This document shows positions 60,229-64,000 of a DNA stretch of 64,000 nucleotides, one piece after another (within the stretch, counting starts at the first letter, position 1; each line of letters starts with the position of its first letter). Under the pieces are notes generated by a model. That model searched no databases. It was not told the DNA's origin and saw only the letters and a program-made list of their open reading frames with translations. The position numbers were made by a program, and so were the translations under genes. The DNA comes from Chryseobacterium balustinum (GTDB lineage: Bacteria > Bacteroidota > Bacteroidia > Flavobacteriales > Weeksellaceae): contig NZ_FUZE01000003.1 of NCBI RefSeq assembly GCF_900168205.1, positions 62,001 to 126,000 of the forward strand. Direction: 5' to 3'.

Positions 60229-60266
60229 CTACTAATTTGGTAGACTAATATTTTTTTATACTTTTG
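60229..60266 (+). promoter_or_regulatory. NIL-gene promoter with operator over -33
   Basis: TTG (60237-60239), 19 nt, then TACTTTTG (60259-60266). The palindrome CTACTAATTTGGTAG (60229-60243) covers the -33 element, so a bound regulator would block the polymerase. Similar CTAC-rich palindromes are bound by Rrf2-type sulfur regulators in other bacteria; that link is inferred. A 42-codon upstream ORF starts at 60278. Confidence 0.7.
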
Positions 60267-60338
60267 TGAAAGAATTAATGAGAAAATATTTAAAAATATG
60301 TAATTCAGAAAGTAGTATTAATCAAAAATGTTTTAGTT

Positions 60339-60644
60339 ATGATTACAACCAATTTGCAGGCTTTGCCAAAAAATGTAAACCTTATCAAGAAAGAATTGAT
60401 CCTTGAAGTAGAACTGAATGGAAAAATGAAATTCGATCATCTTTTAAATGCTATTTATCAGCAGATGGGAATTTGTTACAAAGTATTAAGCGCAAATGTG
60501 GAGTATATGAACGGAAACAATTTTGGCTCATTTCAGTTATATATCAATGCAACAGATGAAGAATCTCAGGAACTTGAATTTTTCCTGAATAACAATAAAC
60601 TCTTGAATACCACTGTCGAATATACCTGCAGAAAGTATTCATAA
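60339..60644 (+). CDS. stand-alone NIL-domain protein
   Basis: The 101-residue protein matches the NIL domain that ends MetN methionine ABC ATPases: LNAIYQQMGICYKVLSANVE, FGSFQLYINATDEESQELEF, and FLNNNKLLNTTVEY. NIL is an ACT-like fold that binds methionine and regulates transport. Here it stands alone without an ATPase, as in several Bacteroidota, and may sense sulfur amino acids. The start is ATG 60339; a 42-codon ORF with three Cys overlaps it from 60278 in another frame. Confidence 0.82.
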   Translation: MITTNLQALPKNVNLIKKELILEVELNGKMKFDHLLNAIYQQMGICYKVLSANVEYMNGNNFGSFQLYINATDEESQELEFFLNNNKLLNTTVEYTCRKYS

Positions 60645-60667
60645 AGCTGTACGTCCATATAGTTTGA

Positions 60668-60698
60668 GGAGCGTTCAATTTATTGAGCGCTTTTTTTA
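60668..60698 (+). terminator. terminator after the NIL gene
   Basis: AGCGTTCAA (60670-60678) and TTGAGCGCT (60683-60691) with one G-U pair and a TTTA loop, followed by a T-run. Confidence 0.85.
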
Positions 60699-60736
60699 TT
60701 TTTTTAATCTAATTATGTTAAGATTATTCTGGATTA

Positions 60737-60832
60737 CCGTCAGTTCGAATAAAATTCTGCAAGAATTTGTATCGAGAAATTTTGTTATCAACTTCTCGAT
60801 ACGATTTTCCAAAAATCTACTCCAAGTGACGG
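60737..60832. repeat. palindromic element, GTCAGTTCGA/GTATCGAGAA type
   Basis: Outer ends CCGTCA and TGACGG; inner arms GTATCGAGAA (60769-60778) and TTCTCGATAC (60793-60802) are exact inverses. Elements with the same two words are widespread in Bacteroidota and look like non-autonomous palindromic repeats. Confidence 0.85.
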
Positions 60833-60908
60833 AATTAATATTCATTATAGATTTTATTCAATTCTCAGAGAAAAAGATTATTTTTAATCTAAATTAAATT
60901 ACAAAATT

Positions 60909-61460
60909 ATGATTGCACTTATTGTTATTGGTGTTTTGGTTCTTGCAGTACTTTACGGAGTATCCATTTACAATCGCCTCGTAAAACTTAGAAATCTCGT
61001 TCAGGAAGCTTGGAGCAGTATTGATGTGATGCTTAAAAAACGTCACGACTTAATTCCCAATTTAGTTGAAACCGTAAAAGGTTATGCTACTCACGAACGT
61101 GAAACATTAGAAAATGTAACAAGAGCTAGAAATTTAGCAGTAGGCGCAGATTCTGTAGAAGGAAAAGAAATTGCTGAGAAAAACCTGAACCAGGCAATGA
61201 TGAATTTGTTTGCGGTTGCAGAGCAATATCCCGATCTTAAGGCTAATGCCAACTTCCAGCAACTACAGGCTGAGTTGAGTTCAATCGAAAACGATATAGA
61301 AAAATCCAGAAGATATTACAACGGAACGGTAAGAGAAAACAATACTTTGGTAGAATCTTTCCCAAGCAATATTGTCGCCAATATGTACAAATTTGAGAAG
61401 TCTAAATTCTTTGAGCTTGATAATATTGCCGACAGGGAAGTTCCAAATGTAAAATTTTAA
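60909..61460 (+). CDS. LemA-family protein
   Basis: A 183-residue protein with one N-terminal membrane anchor (MIALIVIGVLVLAVLYGVS) and the LemA coiled body: VQEAWSSIDVMLKKRHDLIP, then NLVETVKGYATHERETL and the helical region around YPDLKANANFQQLQAEL. The family function is unknown, though it is often found with DUF2207 and TPM-type genes, as here. It lies 3 nt before the first DUF2207 gene, so the three downstream genes form one operon. Confidence 0.95.
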   Translation: MIALIVIGVLVLAVLYGVSIYNRLVKLRNLVQEAWSSIDVMLKKRHDLIPNLVETVKGYATHERETLENVTRARNLAVGADSVEGKEIAEKNLNQAMMNLFAVAEQYPDLKANANFQQLQAELSSIENDIEKSRRYYNGTVRENNTLVESFPSNIVANMYKFEKSKFFELDNIADREVPNVKF

Positions 61461-61463
61461 GGA

Positions 61464-63419
61464 ATGAAAAAGCTTATAGCATTTCTTTTTCTTATTTTCT
61501 TTTCTCTGAGTTTCGCGCAGGATGCTGACGGAACTGTAGCTGTTGGTGAAGAACAGAGTGGTTTTTTGAGCGGTTCCGAAAGAATTCTGTCTTTTCATGC
61601 AGATATTGATGTAGACAAAAATTCTGGACTGAGTATTACCGAAAAAATAAAAGTTCACAGCCTCGGTGAAAATATCAAAAGAGGGATTTTCCGTTCGCTG
61701 CCTTTGGTAAGAAACCTAAACGATAGAACTCAGAAAGTGAAATATAATATCGTTTCTGTAAAGAAAGACGGTGTTGATGAAGATTTTCACGAAGAAATTG
61801 AGGATGGTTATCTTAAAGTGTATGTCGGAAATAAAGATGTCATTTTAACTCCGGGAGATTATAATTACGAAATAAAATATACTACAGAAAAGCAAATCGG
61901 TTTTTTTGAAAAGTATGACGAATTGTATTGGAACGTCAACGGAACAGAATGGAATTTCCCTGTTGACAGTATTTCGGCAACCGTAAATCTTCCGCAAGGA
62001 GCAGGAATCTTACAAAATTCATGTTATAAAGGAGCTTACGGAAGTACTTCTAAGGATTGTATGGCTAAAGTTCTTTCAGAGCATTCAATTGAATGGAGTG
62101 CGAAAGATTTAGGTCCGGGTGAAGGTTTAACAATTGCAGTTGGCTTTAAAAAAGGAATTATGGTTCCACCGCCACCGCCCACTTTTCTTGAAAAATTTGG
62201 AATTCTGATTGGCGGAATTATCATCTTTTTAGGATTGCTGTTTTATTATTATTCAACATGGAAAAAATACGGTGTCGATCCTGAAATGCCTACGATTTAT
62301 CCACAATTCAACTCGCCTGATGATTTGTCACCGGCTTCTTTAGGTTTTATCAACAGTGAAAGTTTTAAGAATAAATATCTCACTGCTGCTTTGGTTAATT
62401 TAGCTATAAAAGGATATGTTCAGATTGTTGAAGATGAAGATCCCGGAATCTTTGGTTTGTTTAAATCGAAACAGTTTACGGTAAAAAAGCTGAAAAATCC
62501 AGATCAAAATCTACCAAAGGAGGAAATTAATTTGATGAACAATTTATTTTCTAAAAATATTGTTGATAGTATCAAATTTGACGGAAAATATGATTCTAAA
62601 ATTGAACAGGCAGTTCGAAGCTTTCAATCAACGCTTAAATTTCAGCATGATACATTATTGAATGAAGGGAATAATTCTAAAAAGCTCATTTTGCCGATTT
62701 TAGTCATTTTAGGAGTTTACTTTCTCGGACTTTTTGTAAGTTTTACCATTTTCCCGGAATTTGAAAAAGTATTTTTAGGAATTTTTATTCTTGCTATTTT
62801 AACGGTGGCTTTTGTGATTGCGATCGTTTTATTCAAATTCTATCCTGGTTTGTTTAAAATCTTCCTAATTTTCCCTGTTATTGCATTGGTGCTTTTAGGA
62901 GTACTTCTTTACAAAGGAAGCGATTTTACGATTGACAATAATTTTAATATTTGTTATATTTTTATTGTCTTAGGCTTTATGTCTTTGGTAATTTATCAGT
63001 TTTTAATTAAACGTCCTTCAGAAGAAAAACTAAGAAAAAAATCTTTGATTAAAGGTTTTGAAATGTACATGGGAGCTGCTGAAAATCAACAGATTAAATT
63101 TCACAATCCACCCGAAATGACACCACAGTCTTTCGAAAAACTGTTGCCTTTTGCTATGGTTTTGGGAGTTGATGAAATCTGGGGTAAGAAATTCGACGAT
63201 TTACTCAAAAAAATGTCTTACGAATACCAAAGCAATTGGTATGTTGGTTCATCAATGAATTATTTTGCGATGGCAAGTGTGCTCAATTCAAGTCTAACTC
63301 AGTCAATACAGTCTTCAGCGACACAACCATCAAGCTCAGGAAGCAGTTCTGGTTCCGGATCAGGTGGCGGTGGGTTTTCCGGCGGCGGTGGCGGCGGTGG
63401 CGGTGGCGGCGGTTGGTAA
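61464..63419 (+). CDS. DUF2207 membrane protein
   Basis: The 651-residue protein has a signal ending LSFAQ, an extracytoplasmic DUF2207 domain (about 40-225, with SGLSITEKIKVHSLG and IKRGIFRSLPL), a membrane segment (GILIGGIIIFLGLLFYYYS), a cytoplasmic helical part, and several further membrane segments (about 410-515). It ends in a Gly/Ser-rich tail (GSGSGGGGFSGGGG) finishing in W. The function is unknown. It follows lemA by 3 nt and is followed after 10 nt by a paralogue. Confidence 0.93.
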   Translation: MKKLIAFLFLIFFSLSFAQDADGTVAVGEEQSGFLSGSERILSFHADIDVDKNSGLSITEKIKVHSLGENIKRGIFRSLPLVRNLNDRTQKVKYNIVSVKKDGVDEDFHEEIEDGYLKVYVGNKDVILTPGDYNYEIKYTTEKQIGFFEKYDELYWNVNGTEWNFPVDSISATVNLPQGAGILQNSCYKGAYGSTSKDCMAKVLSEHSIEWSAKDLGPGEGLTIAVGFKKGIMVPPPPPTFLEKFGILIGGIIIFLGLLFYYYSTWKKYGVDPEMPTIYPQFNSPDDLSPASLGFINSESFKNKYLTAALVNLAIKGYVQIVEDEDPGIFGLFKSKQFTVKKLKNPDQNLPKEEINLMNNLFSKNIVDSIKFDGKYDSKIEQAVRSFQSTLKFQHDTLLNEGNNSKKLILPILVILGVYFLGLFVSFTIFPEFEKVFLGIFILAILTVAFVIAIVLFKFYPGLFKIFLIFPVIALVLLGVLLYKGSDFTIDNNFNICYIFIVLGFMSLVIYQFLIKRPSEEKLRKKSLIKGFEMYMGAAENQQIKFHNPPEMTPQSFEKLLPFAMVLGVDEIWGKKFDDLLKKMSYEYQSNWYVGSSMNYFAMASVLNSSLTQSIQSSATQPSSSGSSSGSGSGGGGFSGGGGGGGGGGGW

Positions 63420-63429
63420 AATTTTAAAT

Positions 63430-64000
63430 ATGAAAAATTGTATACAAGTCTTTGCTTTATTCTTCTGTATTCTTGTTTTTGCACAGAATGAGGTGGGTGC
63501 ATTGCCTGTAGTTACGGAAGATTCTTTAGATTCTGATCAAGCTAATATTCAGAGGGAAAGAATTGTTTCTTTTCATTCTGATATTCATATTGCTGAAAAC
63601 GCTGACGTTACTATAACAGAAACGATCAAAGTTTTTGCGAATGGCAGTGAAATTAAAAGAGGGATTTTTCGTGCTTTACCAACGGTAAGAAAAATTAATG
63701 GCAGAAAAGAAAGCGTTTACTACAAAATCATTGCTATTGAAAAAGATGGCGTAAAAGAACCTTATAAAACCAAGAAAGAGAATGGTATTTTTACGATTTA
63801 TATTGGTAATAAAGACTATCAACTTGCTTCAGGTTTTTATACCTACAAAATTGTTTACCAAACGCAGGATCAGATTGGGAATTTCAAAGGGTATGATGAG
63901 TTTTACTGGAATGTAAATGGAACAGATTGGTCTTTTCCTGTTGAAGATATTCAGGCAACCGTTCATTTGCCGAAAAATGCAGATATTCTTCAAAATTCCT
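63430..64000 (+). CDS. second DUF2207 protein, 3' end beyond window
   Basis: An open frame starts at ATG 63430 and runs off the window after about 190 codons. It has a signal (MKNCIQVFALFFCILVFAQ) and repeats the DUF2207 body of the preceding gene, with IKRGIFRALPTV, IYIGNKDYQLASGFY and DEFYWNVNGTDWSFPVE. It is a tandem paralogue in the same operon. The C-terminus is not seen. Confidence 0.93.
   Translation, partial: MKNCIQVFALFFCILVFAQNEVGALPVVTEDSLDSDQANIQRERIVSFHSDIHIAENADVTITETIKVFANGSEIKRGIFRALPTVRKINGRKESVYYKIIAIEKDGVKEPYKTKKENGIFTIYIGNKDYQLASGFYTYKIVYQTQDQIGNFKGYDEFYWNVNGTDWSFPVEDIQATVHLPKNADILQNS

Noticed and set aside
62036..62224. Pro/Gly-rich reading frame opposite the DUF2207 gene
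   Set aside because: It is the complement of a Pro-rich linker codon stretch in the real gene and has no start context or homology pattern. The same applies to the Pro-rich frame opposite the Gly tail at 63299-63502.
1..64000. tRNA, rRNA, known riboswitches, insertion sequences, prophage genes
   Set aside because: I looked for conserved tRNA and rRNA segments, transposase or integrase motifs, and FMN or SAM riboswitch cores near ribB and the NIL gene, and saw none. A covariance-model search would be decisive.

Overview
The window is AT-rich chromosomal DNA from a member of the Bacteroidota, most likely a Chryseobacterium-like flavobacterium (Weeksellaceae). The reasons are the repeated TAnnTTTG -7 promoter boxes in place of an E. 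coli-type -10, three secreted proteins with type IX secretion (T9SS) C-terminal sorting domains, a T9SS plug-family protein, DUF4295 encoded beside rpmB and rpmG, and a TonB receptor grouped with Bacteroidota-only families (DUF4876, DUF6850). No prophage, insertion sequence, CRISPR array, rRNA or tRNA gene was recognised.

Layout. 1-6.2 kb: housekeeping genes (DUF4403 fragment, folB, nadA, gmk, yicC, miaA) with an orphan double-glycine, Cys-rich peptide opposite folB. 6.2-13.5 kb: a complete RND tripartite efflux operon (adaptor, pump, outer-membrane channel, read leftward) behind a TetR-family gene, with four copies of one palindromic operator. 13.7-15.3 kb: a thioredoxin-fold gene and then about 1 kb of noncoding DNA with ten exact DnaA boxes in a tandem 371-bp duplication, almost certainly the replication origin. 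15.3-22.7 kb: MBL hydrolase, T9SS plug protein, lipoproteins, a toxin-antitoxin pair, hemH, Nfu-type Fe-S protein, gamma-carbonic-anhydrase-like protein. 22.7-31.4 kb: a PIF1-like helicase, a frameshifted small gene, a flavin-dependent oxidoreductase, ribB with a degenerate GTP cyclohydrolase II half, fmt and a recQ-family helicase. 31.5-44.1 kb: two tandem OmpA-type porins (one without its peptidoglycan-binding domain), folK, sppA, glsB-like, ftsY, DUF4295-rpmG-rpmB, a VCBS-repeat T9SS cargo, lnt, vanZ-like, proC. 44.1-56.1 kb: a T9SS cargo flanked by two copies of a di-heme peroxidase 3' end, then a TonB receptor - DUF4876 - DUF6850 - di-heme peroxidase operon, murB and an aminotransferase. 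56.4-64 kb: a large FN3/GEVED T9SS cargo, a frameshifted DUF1801 gene, a YiiX-like lipoprotein, a NIL-domain protein with an operator on its promoter, lemA and two tandem DUF2207 genes (the second cut by the window edge).

How it fits together. Most genes are core, and many are single transcription units bounded by strong bidirectional hairpin terminators. The features that ordinary annotation would miss lie between genes. At least a dozen spacers are filled by long imperfect inverted repeats, each built from its own short word, and some supply the stop codon of the neighbouring gene. Several genes start 3-6 nt after a -7 box, which implies leaderless mRNAs. Operators can be proposed for the efflux operon, the toxin-antitoxin pair and the NIL gene. 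Positions and motifs were read by eye, and no database search was run.
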